Of a stretch of DNA of 64,000 bases, positions 32,550 to 45,185 are shown piece by piece; position 1 is the first letter of the stretch, and each line of letters begins with the position of its first letter. The notes under the pieces were generated by a model. It searched no databases and was not told the DNA's origin. It worked only from the letters and a program-made list of their open reading frames with translations. This stretch comes from Cyprinodon diabolis (lineage: Eukaryota; Chordata; Actinopteri; Cyprinodontiformes; Cyprinodontidae): NCBI GenBank assembly GCA_030533445.1, contig CM060069.1:33714337-33778336 (forward strand), written 5' to 3'. A program made the translations under genes and the position numbers.

Positions 32550-32869
32550 GTTTAACACATAATTAGCAAACTATTGAATTATACACAAATACAAAATTAA
32601 TTATGTGCTTTTACAAACAAGGTATTGATGAAAGCTTTGTTTTGAAGTTTTATGATCAAACCAAATAATGTTGGGTTTCTGTTTACAGGGCTACATCTGA
32701 CCTAAATCTCTTTTTGGATATTATTGGTAATTTTTAAAAACATGTTCTATAAAGGTTGATTTAGGTAATGATGTATAAAAGCACTTATCCATTAGGCTTT
32801 TGTTTGTTTGGCTGTTTCCTTTCCACAGCAAGCCACATAGGATACCCATTCTCAACATAAAATTATATA
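32550..32869. other. Non-coding spacer between gypsy and Tc1 copy B
   Basis: AT-rich, with no recognisable element. Confidence 0.5.
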
Positions 32870-32871
32870 TA

Positions 32872-34119
32872 CACTATATTGCCAAAAGTATTTGCTCACC
32901 CATCCAAATTATTGGAATCAGGTGTTCCAATCACTTCCATGGCCACAGGTGTATAAATTCAAGCACCTAGGCATGCAGACTGTTTTTACAAACATTTGTG
33001 AAAGAATGGGTCGCTCTCAGGAGCTCAGTGAATTCCAGCGTGGAACTGTGATAGGATGCCACCTGTGCAACAAATCCAGTCGTGAAATTTCCTCGCTCCT
33101 AAATATTCCACAGTCAACTGTCAGCTGTATTATAAGAAAATGGAAGTGTTTGGGAACGACAGCAACTCAGCCACGAAGTGGTAGGCCACGTAAACTGACG
33201 GAGCGGGGTCAGCGGATGCTGAAGCGCATAGTGCGAAGAGGTCGCCAACTTTCTGCAGAGTCAATCACTACAGACCTCCAAACTTCATGTGGCCTTCAGA
33301 TTAGCTCAAGAACAGTGCGCAGAGAGCTTCATGGAATGGGTTTCCATGGTCGAGCAGCTGCATCCAAGCCATACATAACCAAGTGCAATGCAAAGCGTCG
33401 GATGCGGTGGTGTAAAGCACGCCGCCACTGGACTCTAGAGCAGTGGAGACGCGTTCTCTGGAGTGACGAATCGTGCTTCTCCATCTGGCAATCTGATGGA
33501 CGGGTCTGGGTTTGGCGGTTGCCAGGAGAACGGTACTTGTCTGACTGCATTGTGCCAAGTGTAAAGTTTGGTGGAGGGGGGATTATGGTGTGGGGTTGTT
33601 TTTCAGGAGCTGGGCTTGGCCCCTTAGTTCCAGTGAAAGGAACTCTGAATGCTTCAGCATACCAAGACATTTTGGACAATTCCATGCTCCCAACTTTGTG
33701 GGAACAGTTTGGAGCTGGCCCCTTCCTCTTCCAACATGACTGTGCACCAGTGCACAAAGCAAGGTCCATAAAGACATGGATGACAGAGTCTGGTGTGGAT
33801 GAACTTGACTGGCCTGCACAGAGTCCTGACCTCAACCCGATAGAACACCTTTGGGATGAATTAGAGCGGAGACTGAGAGCCAGGCCTTCTCGTCCAACAT
33901 CAGTGTGCGACCTCACAAATGCGCTTCTGGAAGAATGGTCAAAAATTCCCATAAACACACTCCTAAACCTTGTGGACAGCCTTCCCAGAAGAGTTGAAGC
34001 TGTTCTAGCTGCAAAGGGTGGACCGACGTCATATTGAACCCTATGGATTAGGAACGGGATGTCACTTAAGCTCATATGTGAGTCAAGGCAGGTGAGCAAA
34101 TACTTTTGGCAATATAGTG
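32872..34119 (+). mobile_element. Tc1-like DNA transposon, copy B (1248 bp)
   Basis: Same length, same 29-bp terminal inverted repeats and same gene as copy A. TA target duplications are at 32870-32871 and 34120-34121. I count about four base differences from copy A, three of them changing an amino acid. The two copies are in the same orientation, 25 kb apart. Confidence 0.95.
33006..34037 (+). CDS. Tc1-family transposase, copy B (343 aa, open frame)
   Basis: Open from MGRSQEL to the same C-terminus as copy A, with the triad D154, D245, E280 (DD34E) intact. It differs from copy A at residue 41 (Cys for Ser, in the first helix-turn-helix), 132 (Arg for Gln) and 157 (Cys for Arg). Residue 157 is three places after the first catalytic Asp, in WSDES-R-F, where a basic residue is common. 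The change is a CGC to TGC transition at a CpG, typical of methylation decay. So this copy may be weaker or inactive in spite of its full frame. The frame also runs upstream into non-coding 5' sequence, which I exclude. Confidence 0.93.
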   Translation: MGRSQELSEFQRGTVIGCHLCNKSSREISSLLNIPQSTVSCIIRKWKCLGTTATQPRSGRPRKLTERGQRMLKRIVRRGRQLSAESITTDLQTSCGLQISSRTVRRELHGMGFHGRAAASKPYITKCNAKRRMRWCKARRHWTLEQWRRVLWSDESCFSIWQSDGRVWVWRLPGERYLSDCIVPSVKFGGGGIMVWGCFSGAGLGPLVPVKGTLNASAYQDILDNSMLPTLWEQFGAGPFLFQHDCAPVHKARSIKTWMTESGVDELDWPAQSPDLNPIEHLWDELERRLRARPSRPTSVCDLTNALLEEWSKIPINTLLNLVDSLPRRVEAVLAAKGGPTSY

Positions 34120-34121
34120 TA

Positions 34122-37100
34122 TTTTTTTACAGTTACATACTTGTTATTGGAAAATTATAAAATCTTTTGTTCAGATGCAAATGCAAAATTTTGCAAAAAA
34201 ATGCAAATGTTTTGTCTTTGCTTTTTGTCAGCAAAACATGTAGGTGAATATGGCTTTTAAAAATCAATGAGAAAACTTAGAAACCTTACCTGCCACTATT
34301 GTTAGTACAGTAAAGAATCTGTGATTTTTGTGGAACTTTTTACCTTCTAAACTCACAACCCTGCTGGAAAAAATGGCTAACTGAACTGTTAGTCTATTGA
34401 CAGAATAGTTTAAAATATTGACATCACATGGAGGAATAGTTGTAGCACCTGACAATTTCTCAAAAAAAATATTCTCCATTCCATTTAAAAAAAAATCATT
34501 GTGAGATTATGCAAATGCTAATAGCTGGCTTTGAATAGCCAGAGCCATATGGCTGAAATGTTACACAAGTAAACACCTGTATAACCCTATGTTCAAATTG
34601 CACATCCTCTGTCTTTGTTTCCCAACATCTTTACATGCATGGTCCTTTGGATGACGACTTGCACATTGGGTTGTGCATATGCCCAAAGAAATGCATTTAA
34701 AAACATTAAGACCTAATCCATCCATTCCAACAGCCTGACAATAAAATGGTTCCCTGATTAGCCTCAGATTGATTTAAAGGTTGTGTAAGCCACCCCCTTT
34801 TCCTCAAAGGGTTGGGTTTTATGCAGAAGGCAAATTGTGGTAATATACATTTGCAATTAACAGTAATGTTGATTATCCCTAATGTGTCTGTCATTGTTCC
34901 TCCTGCCTACCTATCAGATATAATTCAGATTTATAGTGACTGTAGTCTGTGCTTAAGCTCTTGGCACCATTATTTGCACCTCAATGGTTCAGGTTATGAG
35001 AAAAGAAAAAAAAAAAAAAAAAAATAAATAAAGCTTTTTAGTTATAACAGAAATGGATTTCAAGTAGCTCCCAGATACAAAAAAAAAACACAATTTTTGA
35101 CGAATCACAGTCCTTATTAAATTGATTTGCTGTAAATAGCTGTATGTCACAGTAAACCATGTCATATTTAACGTAGCTGTAATTTTTGGATGGCAGTTAT
35201 AGGCTTTGATGTCTTGGCATTTTTTATTTTTTTTGTCTTATCCATTAAAGCTTTCAGATCCAAAATAGTCTTACAAATGACATTGGGGCTTGTTGATGTA
35301 ATGAGTCAAACCAGCTGGAAACGTGGTTTCTTATGCCATTTTAATAAGTGTTGGCTTTCTTGCCACTTTTTGATAAACAACATATTTCTAGAGTGAATGA
35401 ACAGTAGCTGTTTTTCAACACATTCTACCACTCAAGCTTTGGATTTCTGCACCTCTTCCAGTTACCAAGACCTTTTGGCTGCTACTGTGATTGATGCTTC
35501 TCTTGCTTAGCGTGTCACTTTAGACAGATGGCCATGTCTTGAAAACATTTTTATAACCTTTTTTTCCCCCTTCTTGGAAGAAGGCTTAAAATCGGTTCAT
35601 GATATTTCCAAAAACCTGAGCATCGTTTTGTAACCCTGTCTTGGTAAACTTTGTCACAAATAATTTCTCCAGAGGAGACTGTAGTGTCCCTTGGTCTTGA
35701 AGAACTTGCTTTTTTAAAATATCATACAACTTTCATTTAGGAGCTAAATCACATGCAGGTGTATTTAATTTACTTAACATATCTGAGTTCACTGGATTTC
35801 ATTTTATATATATATCAGGCTTTGCCTTACAGATTCTTCTTTATCATTAAGCTCTTTTTGTCTTAGTTCTATCCAGTTATCAAAAGAACAAAATGAAGTT
35901 TGAATTTATAATGTGAAAAGATTAAAATAACTTGAAGATTACAGTGACTTTTTATAACATGATTGCATGCTATACCTTTTGTAGGGGCAAGTCAATGGAG
36001 TTTGCACTCCTCTGAAAGCAAATATTGGTTGCATCATAACAAACTGACATCAGTAGTATGTACCAATGAGCATTGGTTTTCAACATTGAGGGAAGGTGTC
36101 CTTTAACAAGGCAGGAAAATGCATTTTTATAATTTCTTTTTCATACAATAGTACAACAGTACTATTTTTTAACTAAATACATGCAGAAGAATTTGTAAAA
36201 TTGTTTGTGAAAACAAGACAAAAAAGCTCATAAGGACTGTAACGATAAAGCTTCCAGGATCTTTCATTCCTCATGTGACCTGTTGAAGCCCCACAGCGAT
36301 GTCAAGTTGACTGACAGCCTAAGAGTGGCACTTAAATGCTGCTTGAGAAATACAATTGAGCGACTGTCATTATCTTTCCACTTCACTGCTCTCTTACCGA
36401 TGGGTGCAGCAGCCCTTTAAAGATACTGTATATGTTATAGGATTATTTGAACATGCAAAATGAAATGTTGTGTTTATTTGTATTGATTCTTAATATTTTA
36501 TGTTTTATATTTATTCACAGATGCAATGCTGATGAAAGGTTTACATGTCCATCCAAATAAGAGATACAGTATGCACAGTCCAGTCATACTGTATTGACAG
36601 ATTTACATTAAATTAGATGAAATTCCAATTAACTCCTTGTTTTACCATTTTTACTTTTTTTAAATTTGGTATACTTTTAGATCAGAATTTAATTTATAAA
36701 ACTTCATGTTTAATCTTTTTGTTATTGTCACTCCTCTACTGTTTCCTCCTTTATCATTTGCTTGTTTCTGGTACTAAAATAATAATCCCAGTCCCCACAA
36801 CTTAATGTCAAATTAGTCACAGACTTTATATGCAAAGCAGTTTGTCAAGTTATCAAAACTTAAGCATATTTTTATGTATATATATATGAAATAGACCTGA
36901 TTTTTTTCTGAATCTTCCCTGCATTGGAGAATTTCTTCTAGGTAAATCTTGACTCTCTAACAAAAGAGAAATGTGTGAAGTGGGCCATAAGGGATGTAAC
37001 ATAACCGTGGGTGTTGCATCTCTGCGAAAAGCGTGGAAACACATGTTCCCATAGAAAATACCTTTCAATATTGAACGTCATAGCATCTTTTTAAGAGACT

Positions 37101-38880
37101 ATCTACAGGGATCTCGTCCCTAAACAATAGCATCCAGATTGGTAAAGATTTTACAAAGTATGTTGTTATTTCGGAGAATGTCAATTTTCATCTTTCCAAC
37201 ATCACCAGGCAGTGGTTTGTGTTCCACAACAGGATGCTGATGGAGTTCGTCTTACCCTATTCCCCATTCCTAAACCCCATCGGGGAATACTCTCAGCATG
37301 AAGAGGGAAAGTATATGACATTGCAGCAGATGCCTGCAGAGGCTGGATAAGGTACTCTAAAAGATTCATTCTTTGCTGCATCACAAAAGAAGATATTTGT
37401 TCTGATGAAGATGAGAATATGTTGCGCAACAGATAAAAATGTCAGGAGGTGGAGGAAAACTGAACTGCAATTCCTACAGCACTGCAGGCACAGTTAAAAA
37501 AAAGATAGTAAAAAAAAAAAGTTAAAGTGTAAATACAAATCTTGTCCGGTCTCTTCCAATCCATCTCCCAGATACACTATGGTGTAATAAATGCGGTGTA
37601 CTCTGTAGAAACTACATCATATAGACAGTGATTCATGAGTCTCCATAGGTTAGAAACACATCATAAAATATAGATTTTATAGCAACAATTACTGTCCTTA
37701 TTAATTTTGGTGTGCCCAATTGATTGTGTGTTCCTATTGAATAGCAAATATGTGCTACTATTTAACATAATAATTTTAATTTTGACTTAAATGTCCTTAA
37801 TTTTGAAAAGGCTGCTTAGGAATAAATACATTAGGTTTTGTAAAAAATAAATTTCTCCTTAATTCAAATGTGTTTGAAAAGAGAATGAAAACTTTGATAC
37901 ACTTCAATTAATCTGACAATCTCAAATTATAAACTGTTTCAAAAATTGTTGATACGTTTTGAAATGTTGTAACATAAGTTGATTTTAAATGCTTTAAATG
38001 ACATTCCTGCAGATGTTAAGAGTATGCACCGCACATTACTTTTCTTGTACAAACCGCAATGTGCTTTTCTGCCCTAAGCTTCTTATGTACTAACTTTCTT
38101 GACATAGCAAATCATCTATGAAGGCCCTCTCAGTGATGTGGTGATTTATACTGTGAAAGTGACACTTGAATGCCACCTGACAAGCCCTTCCATTTGCTGT
38201 CTTGTTATTATTCACCCCGTCTACCTCAGCCCGTGGTTGATCTCTGAAATGGCCATCACCACAAGATTGAGCTTGCCCACTGTTCCATCTTGAGTGACAG
38301 AGTATAACAAAGCACCTGTACAGATTAATAACACTGTGCTGGGAAAGGTGCCACATTTGCTCATCATCTCTCATCTCTTCTCCACTGCTTCAAAAGTCCA
38401 AGAATTTGTGTCTATTTTTTCCTTTAAAATGGTTTACGAGTAGGCTAAGTTATATTGTGAAAGTATTCACCTCTGTTAGTAAGAATAAAAACAGACACCA
38501 AAGAATTGCAGCAATGATTTGATAAAGTTTTGATAAAAGCAATCAAATACTACATGATGTTACGGTGGTTAAGACAATAATTTGATTCATTAGAATTATT
38601 TTTTTTATATTGGTTGATAATGATCAGTACACATTAGTAGAGAATGGCCAGTTAAAATCTTTCTCCCTTGGTAACTGCGATGTTTTTATTGGATATTTTT
38701 TTAATTATTTTTCCAACGGTGTCCTGTCTGGCAATGTGGCAATAAGAAGAATTGCCTTGATACCAAAAAGAGCCCAACAGATTTTACTTTCACAAGTGGA
38801 GTCGTACGGCTATCGCCATAGTGTTCCTCCTGATTTATGCATATAAATAGCTTTATTATAATTCATGCAGAGAGTATTAC
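34122..38880. other. Non-coding stretch, 4.7 kb
   Basis: No gene or full mobile element recognised. Poly-A near 35005-35025 and small AT runs. Blocks at 36230-36425 and 38090-38400 are less AT-rich than their surroundings and look unique; they are candidates for conserved non-coding DNA, but this cannot be tested from the sequence alone. Confidence 0.45.
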
Positions 38881-38884
38881 ATTA

Positions 38885-38918
38885 TCCAAAGGAGGAACTT
38901 TGGACAGGAGAACAACCC

Positions 38919-38949
<31 letters not shown>

Positions 38950-39190
38950 GAGGCAAGCGCAGGGGGAACCAAAGCCCCTGATGCCCAAAGGAAGCCCAAG
39001 AGCAAAGACGCCCGAGGAAATCCCCTAGCCACCGCAATGCCTGAGTCTCTGGGAGCCACGGGGATGAGTCCACGGGCTCCACCAGTTAGCCCAAGCGCCA
39101 GCCAACAGAGGGAGGGCAGGACGAGGGGAATAGGCTCCGCACTTGGCGGATACCTGGGCTGTTCTTGAGAGAGGGAGCAGTTCAGAACCC
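38885..39190. repeat. GC-rich island, probably part of an unidentified repeat
   Basis: A sharply GC-rich block in AT-rich DNA, containing a CA microsatellite (38920-38941), 'agagcaaagacgcccgagga' and 'gggagccacggggatgagtc'. I recall similar blocks being repeated in fish genomes, but cannot name a family. Frames through it on both strands are probably artefacts of high GC. Confidence 0.5.
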
Positions 39191-39790
39191 CAACGTGACA
39201 AAAAATATATACAAAAAAAAAACAAACAAAAAAAACAGCTGTAGATCTCTGTGTTGAGGTCGAATAAATAAACAAACAAAAAACCCAACAAGAATTTAAA
39301 AAGTTTAATGCACATATGTATGCATTTAACCACTTTTACTCTAAAGTTTTAAATGATCCATTTGACAATGAAAATGTCATCATAGGTGGGAGAACATGTG
39401 ATTAAAGAAAGTATTCATGCATTTATCCCTTTTTAATGTTTGGTTGTTATTATAAAAGTGTTGGGATCCTCAGGTTTGCCCACCAGAGGGCGCCGAGGAT
39501 CCTCTTCTGCTCTTTGTTGTTTTTCTGTTAGGACTGGAAGTACTGTTGGGATCTGGAGCTTTACCACCTTCCTCCAGCAGAGTGCGCCGTGGGTCTCCTG
39601 GTGGTGGAGTCTTCCAGCACACCTGAGACGCATTTACTCATCAGGAGACCTTCCCTTTATAAACACCTGCCAGACCTTGCTTCTACGCTGCAGTGTTGAT
39701 CTTAGTTTGGTTAGCAACCTGAGCCTCTGTTACTGAAAGAATCTTAGTTGTCTCTAGTGAGAGATCAGATTCTAACTCTCGTTTGTTTGT

Positions 39791-40010
39791 GCCTCACAGG
39801 AAACCTGTCGCTAGTCTGAAGCTCTGGGTGAGCTGCCTCACTGGAAACCTGTCTCTGGCCTGAAGCTCTGGGAGAGCTGCCTCACTGGAAACCTGTCTCT
39901 GGCCTGAAGCTCTGGGAGAGCTGCCTCACTGGAAACCTGTCTCTGGCCTGAAGCTCTGGAAGAGCTGCCTCACAGGAAACCTGTCTCTAGCCTGAAGCTC
40001 TGGGTGAGCT
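39791..40010 (+). repeat. Minisatellite of five 44-bp units in the solo LTR
   Basis: Unit boundaries at 39791, 39835, 39879, 39923 and 39967. Each unit begins GCCTCAC and contains GGAAACCTGTC and CTGAAGCTCTGG. The outer units differ more from the inner ones, as if the middle expanded last. Confidence 0.92.
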
Positions 40011-40037
40011 TAACCTGCTAATCAGCCCTGGTGAGCC

Positions 40038-40137
40038 AACCTGAAGATTCCTATGTGGAATTAACCTGAAGACTCCTATGTGGAGTTTACCTGAAGATTC
40101 CTAAGTGGAGTCAACCTGAAGATGTCCTATGTGGATA
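40038..40137 (+). repeat. Minisatellite of four 25-bp units in the solo LTR
   Basis: Units of the type AACCTGAAGATTCCTATGTGG, four in a row with a few differences. They lie just downstream of the 44-bp repeat. Confidence 0.9.
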
Positions 40138-40439
40138 TCCCCTGCTGTTCTCTGTAATGAGCTGGAAGCTCAGATCAAGGTCTGTCATGCTAAGTCTGAA
40201 GCTAGACACTTCGCTCCTCATGAACTCTGCTAACCAACAGTCTCTGGTCCCAGTCAAGACTTCAGTGAACCAGCCCTAACCAGTTTCAGATCCAGTTCAT
40301 AATCGTGTGTGTTTTTGTGAAACCTCAATAAACCTTTGAACTTTTTCCCTGCCTCCTCCGTGTGTGTTCTGCATATGGGCTTGCATCTCTTACCCATCAT
40401 GACAAAAAGACTTTGAAAAATTCACAATTTAAAGAAAAC

Positions 40440-40690
40440 TTAAAGAAATCTAATCTAAAGTTTGCAACATGCAATGTGGGTGAGCAGCAAACATGCTAAA
40501 GAATGAGTTTCATGCAATAAATGCTGTGTGGGTGAGAAGCCACCACTTTCAATTACTCCCTCATGGTGAAACATAATGGGGCAGCAGCATGGTGTGGGAA
40601 TTCTTTTCTACAGAGGAGATGATCATGCTTGGCAGAAAAAAATTAGCTAAAGTCATACAAATTCTAGGTCGTTTAACTGTTAAATTAAAA
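40440..40690 (+). pseudogene. Decayed Tc1-like transposase relic
   Basis: Contains 'catggtgaaacataatgggg' and 'cagcagcatggtgtgggaat', matching the stretch encoding KHGGGSIMLWG in Tc1 transposases. No frame is open. It lies just beyond solo LTR copy 1. Confidence 0.45.
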
Positions 40691-41453
40691 GTGTTGGGTA
40701 TTCAACTAAAAATAATATAACAGTTTAACTGCAGATTTTTTACCAAGCCCATGTAGCTCTACATATGCCATTCCTAACATGATTCATAATGGAAACTCAG
40801 GAACAGCCTACTTTCTTTGTTTTGCATGGGATTGATTTTAAGCTTCTATTTAAATAGCCCAGCAAAGAAAGGTTAATAAAATAGAATTAGCATAAACAGC
40901 TTTGACATTTTGAGGTTGGCTGTAGCAGTCCACTTTGATTTGGATCTCTTTAACTAGCCCTGTACCATTACCCTCCACTTCCTACTGGTCTGGACTTTTT
41001 CCTTGTGAAGACAGGAAAAGAGAATATGTATACTGCTTTTCAACGTAAAAAAATATAAATTCATTCAAAAGTCCAGATAATTAATTTAAGATATATAAGA
41101 CATCAATGGAAACCGAAATTAGGAATAAAAACCTTTTCTATACCACATTTTGTTGTAGATTTTACTGAAGAAAATGACCAGCCTGCGGGGAAATACCCTG
41201 ATATGTGTTGTTACATATGATTTTTTATCATAAAAAGACTTGTTAGACCGTAAAATACCTAGGTTGTTAAATGTTATAGACATGTTTCCCTGTCCATTAC
41301 AGATTTCCGTACCCATAGAATATTATATAAAATATAATGCTTTATTTTGTCTTCCTTAGAAGTCAGATTAGTTGAAGCAGGGATACCTTTTGTCATGATA
41401 GAAGCTACCATCACTGCTAAGTCACATAACAGTGGGAAAAAAATGGAAACTGC
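40691..41453. other. Non-coding spacer
   Basis: AT-rich, nothing recognised. Confidence 0.5.
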
Positions 41454-42028
41454 CAGAGGTGAGTACTGTAGTAATTAGTTACATTTACTCAGTTACATTT
41501 ACTTGACTAACAATTTGAAAAAAATTGATTTTTAGGGGTAGGTTTAATGTGCCATACTTCCTACTTGTACATGAATAATAGTCCTCTAAAATATTGCTAC
41601 TCCTACTCGAGTAATATCTCTGACTACTCTATCCTGTGTTAAATTTAAACATTTAGAACAAGGTAAACATACAGAAAACAGTGAATATTAACAACAAGTT
41701 CTGTCCTAGCATACAAAAAGTTCTAATTGTAAGGACTGGTTTTCTAAGTTTTATGTTGAAAAAAAACACTTATTTGTCTTCTTTAGGTATTTGAGTCATT
41801 AAAATGTCAGAACTTGCACATAAAGTCTATTTGCCAGCAAAATTGATAAATATTAAATCTGATGTTATTATCCAACAGTTACTCAGTACTTAAGTAGCCT
41901 TTCTACTGAATACTTTTTTACTTTTACTTTAGTAATTTCTTAAATAACTGCTTTTTACTTTTTCTTGAGTGAAAAAACTGTCAAAGTAGTGCTACTCTTA
42001 AAATGTTTGGGTATTCTACCCATCTCTG
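41454..42028. mobile_element. hAT-like MITE, 575 bp
   Basis: Ends CAGAGGTGAGTA and, inverted, CAGAGATGGGTA. The body is rich in ACTTTTACTT/AAGTA-type subterminal repeats. This resembles a common fish MITE with the pattern 'gtggaaagtaactaagtacattt'. The 8-bp flanks match only partly (5 of 8), so the target duplication is weak. Confidence 0.6.
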
Positions 42029-44215
42029 GAAGATACAGGACAGCCTGTATGGGTATAAAAGCCTACAATAACACTACTAATACTAATAAGAAATACTACC
42101 ACTACTAGTTATAACGATATGATAATTATTATTATTATAATACAATAACTCCTTTCAAGGGCCAAGTTTGATAAAGTAGAACATATAGCTATAATTGTAG
42201 CAGAGATTAGACACCAAATTCTGACACACTATCATATAGACACCAACTTGGTGAAACACAAGGTTCCTGACGTCACAGCGGAGGAAAATAACTGACCAGA
42301 GCTTTTTTTCATGGCCCATCTTTTGGAGCAAGGAGACAACATGAACACAGCGCTTTAACAATGACTTTGACATTTCTTAAAAGATGTCAACCTTCAAAAC
42401 CCGCATAAGAACTTTTTACTATAAGAATGTTTTTAAAACAGTGATCAATCCAGGCGAAATAACTATGAATAAGCCTCAATGTTTAAGCGCATTCTGGGGG
42501 AAATAGCTTTCATTACAATTTAATCTAGATTAAAAAAACTCAGAGTTGAATGGAAGATAGATGAAGCAAAGGGCATGGCATCCCTGGATGAAATCTTGTT
42601 AATGGAACTGAGATGTATTAGACTGTTATGCTGATGTGGAACTGGCCTAAATTACAATGTCAGATATATCTGAAATTCGTTTTGCATTTCATATTCTTTT
42701 TGTATCCTCCGAGAGCTGGTAGGCAGACAGAATTGGTCATAACCGTGTGACATAAGTTGCTTTACAATCTGGAAACACCCAGTGGAGCACAATCCCGGGA
42801 AATCTGATACAAGTCGGCACCCTACCTTGTCATGCAGAGTTGAGCTACAGTGAGTCATGACACACAGACAGCTTTTTCTCTCTGAAGACCCATTTGCTTC
42901 TTCTCTTCCCTGCACAGTCATTTGGGTTACTGCATAAATCACCTCTAAGTCGCCTTAAGTCCAAATCCTCATGAGCTTTGAATGGCATATAGCACTAGAA
43001 CTGTGGGATTGCTGAAAATTGAATTTTAGTTCTGCAGATTTAGCCATTGTTGGGGGTAATCATTCATGGATTTGGTTTGCTCTCAGTCGATTTTTTATTT
43101 GTGTGACAGATAAAAGGATTTTGGATATGCATGTCATTGAAGGGTAATAATGGGCCACTACAGCAGGTTTTTACAAAGGATATGACTTGTTTATAAAGTT
43201 AAAGAGATATTAAATCCCTTCTTATTTAGAAAATGCTGGAACTGTTTTGATCAGCTTGTAAAATCAAGCATGTGCATAACAAAGTCTGTACTACTGCCAT
43301 GTCTGTTTGTTTGAAAACAAAGAATCATATAAACATATTCCTGTTGGCATAAAAGCAGAATGAAAGTGTGTTTGTTGGCAGGTATCAGTCCATTGTCTGT
43401 TTTGTACCCAATGGGGAGGTCTTTAACCGATCTACTGTAGGCAAGGAACCCATCAATAATTCAATGGGCGTGCCAAAGCATGGGTAAACAATGGCTGTAA
43501 TTAGGAGAGGTCTGCACAGTGGACAGTGAGATTAATGAATCTTCAGCTGTTTCAAACTGCGCCCGGAGACAGGAGGTCTTCACAGTGACAAAGATTCTGC
43601 CAAACTAAGCAGAGCCATCTTGGCTGTGTGAGCATACTTATTAAAGGATGTTTTTTTTATGTGAAATTAGTGTTTCTACTTTTTCTATCCTCCACAATTC
43701 AATGAAACAAAATATATTGCAACACACAGCATAACTGTGCTATGAAAAGGTATTAGCGCTTCTCAAGGCTATTCTGTTTTTTGTTTTATCGCCTTACGTA
43801 AATGTTTTAGATCATTAAACATAATTTCAAAGCTAAAGTTGTTGTCCTTTTCTTGTCTTCAAAATCTTCTGTGCATGCATTTTTCCCCATTATGTTTCTC
43901 ATTGTTTTCTTTTCTTATTTGTTTATGAGCCCTTGAATTTATTCTCATGGGATTATTACTTTTGGAGAGTTTCCTTTTTATTTAGGTTTGGTCATCAGAC
44001 AGTTTGTTATTAGTTGATGTTACATAGTGTAGGTAAATTTTTCCATGTCTAGATGTACCTTGTTAAACAAAATACTGCTTTTGAAAAATGTGGTTTTTCA
44101 CAAGTAATTGAAGATTCAGGGATTTGTATGTATTCATTATCAATAGTGTCAGGGTTGGCTTGATGGTCTGAAACATTAGTGTGATCTCTCACCGGTGGTT
44201 ACTGTTTTAATATCA
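42029..44215. other. Non-coding stretch, 2.2 kb
   Basis: No gene recognised. 42650-42960 and 43490-43640 are less AT-rich and look unique. The small TAA/TAC repeats near 42060-42145 are simple sequence. Confidence 0.45.
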
Positions 44216-44220
44216 CATAC

Positions 44221-45180
44221 TGTTGGGATCCTGAGGCTTGCCCACCAGAGGGTGCCGAGGATCCCTTCCTGGGGATTTTCTGTTTCTGTTGGGATCTGGG
44301 GTGCTGTCTACTTTCCTTCACCAAAGGACGTACTGGATCTCCTGAACCTTGATCTGCCTTCACCAGCTGACTCTCATCTGCTAATCAGGGGACCAGTACT
44401 TAAGGAGGCTGTGGACAACACTCCCAGGCCAGAGTGTTTGTTGATCTCGGTACAGCAACCCTGAGCCAACCAGCCTGTCTGATTCTCTGACTCCCTGTAA
44501 CCAGAGCCAGAACCTGATCAGTTGTGTCTTCTCTACTTCTAGGAAGAAACCTGACTGAATCCTGGGACTCTGGAGGAGTCCCCCTCGCTGACATCTGCCT
44601 GCCGCATCTCTGGAGTTCTGGAGGAGCTCATCGTCAGAAACCAGCCAACCTGCTCCTGACTGAACCCAACCCTGGAGAACCAAGCCTCTGCCCTCAGCCT
44701 GACGTCCACCTCTGAACCCTCCTGATTCCCTCCTGCTGCCAGCTCAGCTCAAGCCTCAGCCCTCAGTCTGTCGTCTGTCTCAAACCCTCCTGGTTCCCTC
44801 CTTCGGCCTGCTCACGTAAAGCCACAGACCTCAGCCTGCCGTCTGCCTTCGAACCTTCATAGCTCCCCCATTCGGCCTGCTCAGCTCAAGCCTCAGACCT
44901 CAGCCTGCCATCTCCTACTGAACCCAAATCTGGAGGTCATCAAGCCTCAGCCAAGCCAAACCTCCTTCGAGCACTCAGTCTGTCGCCAACCTCTGGACCC
45001 TCCTCGGATTATTCACCTTGGCTGCTCTGCTCAGTTCCTGGTCAGCAATCCAGCCGAGACCAGCCCTGGACCTGACTTCATCCTGATCAGCTTGTTCTTC
45101 CTTAAATAAACTATTGAACTTTTTCCCCTGCCTCCTGAGTATGTTCTGCATATGGGCTAGAATATTCACCCATCATGACA
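44221..45180 (+). mobile_element. Solo LTR, family X, copy 2 (960 bp)
   Basis: Starts TGTTGGGATCCTGAGG, ends ACCCATCATGACA; perfect CATAC duplication (44216-44220, 45181-45185). It shares both ends and the AATAAAC...GTTCTGCATATGGGCT region with copy 1, while the middle is strongly diverged and has its own imperfect repeats ('cctcagcctgccgtctg'). Apparent open frames inside are not genes. Confidence 0.85.
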
Positions 45181-45185
45181 CATAC

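Larger units (their letters stand above)
39459..40404 (+). mobile_element. Solo LTR, family X, copy 1 (946 bp)
   Basis: Starts TGTTGGGATCCTCAGG, ends CCCATCATGACA (TG...CA), flanked by a perfect AAAAG duplication (39454-39458, 40405-40409). The right part has AATAAAC, 'gttctgcatatgggct' and a CT-rich stretch, resembling an LTR polyadenylation region. There is no internal region, so it is a solo LTR left by recombination. It contains two minisatellites (39791-40010 and 40038-40137). Confidence 0.85.

Noticed and set aside
32892..33005. Upstream extension of the copy B transposase frame
   Set aside because: It is the translated 5' untranslated part of the element; family proteins start at MGRSQEL or an equivalent position.
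44195..44715. Open frames in solo LTR copy 2
   Set aside because: They lie wholly inside an LTR defined by its ends and duplication and have no motif; the Pro/Ser/Leu-rich character follows from the repeats.
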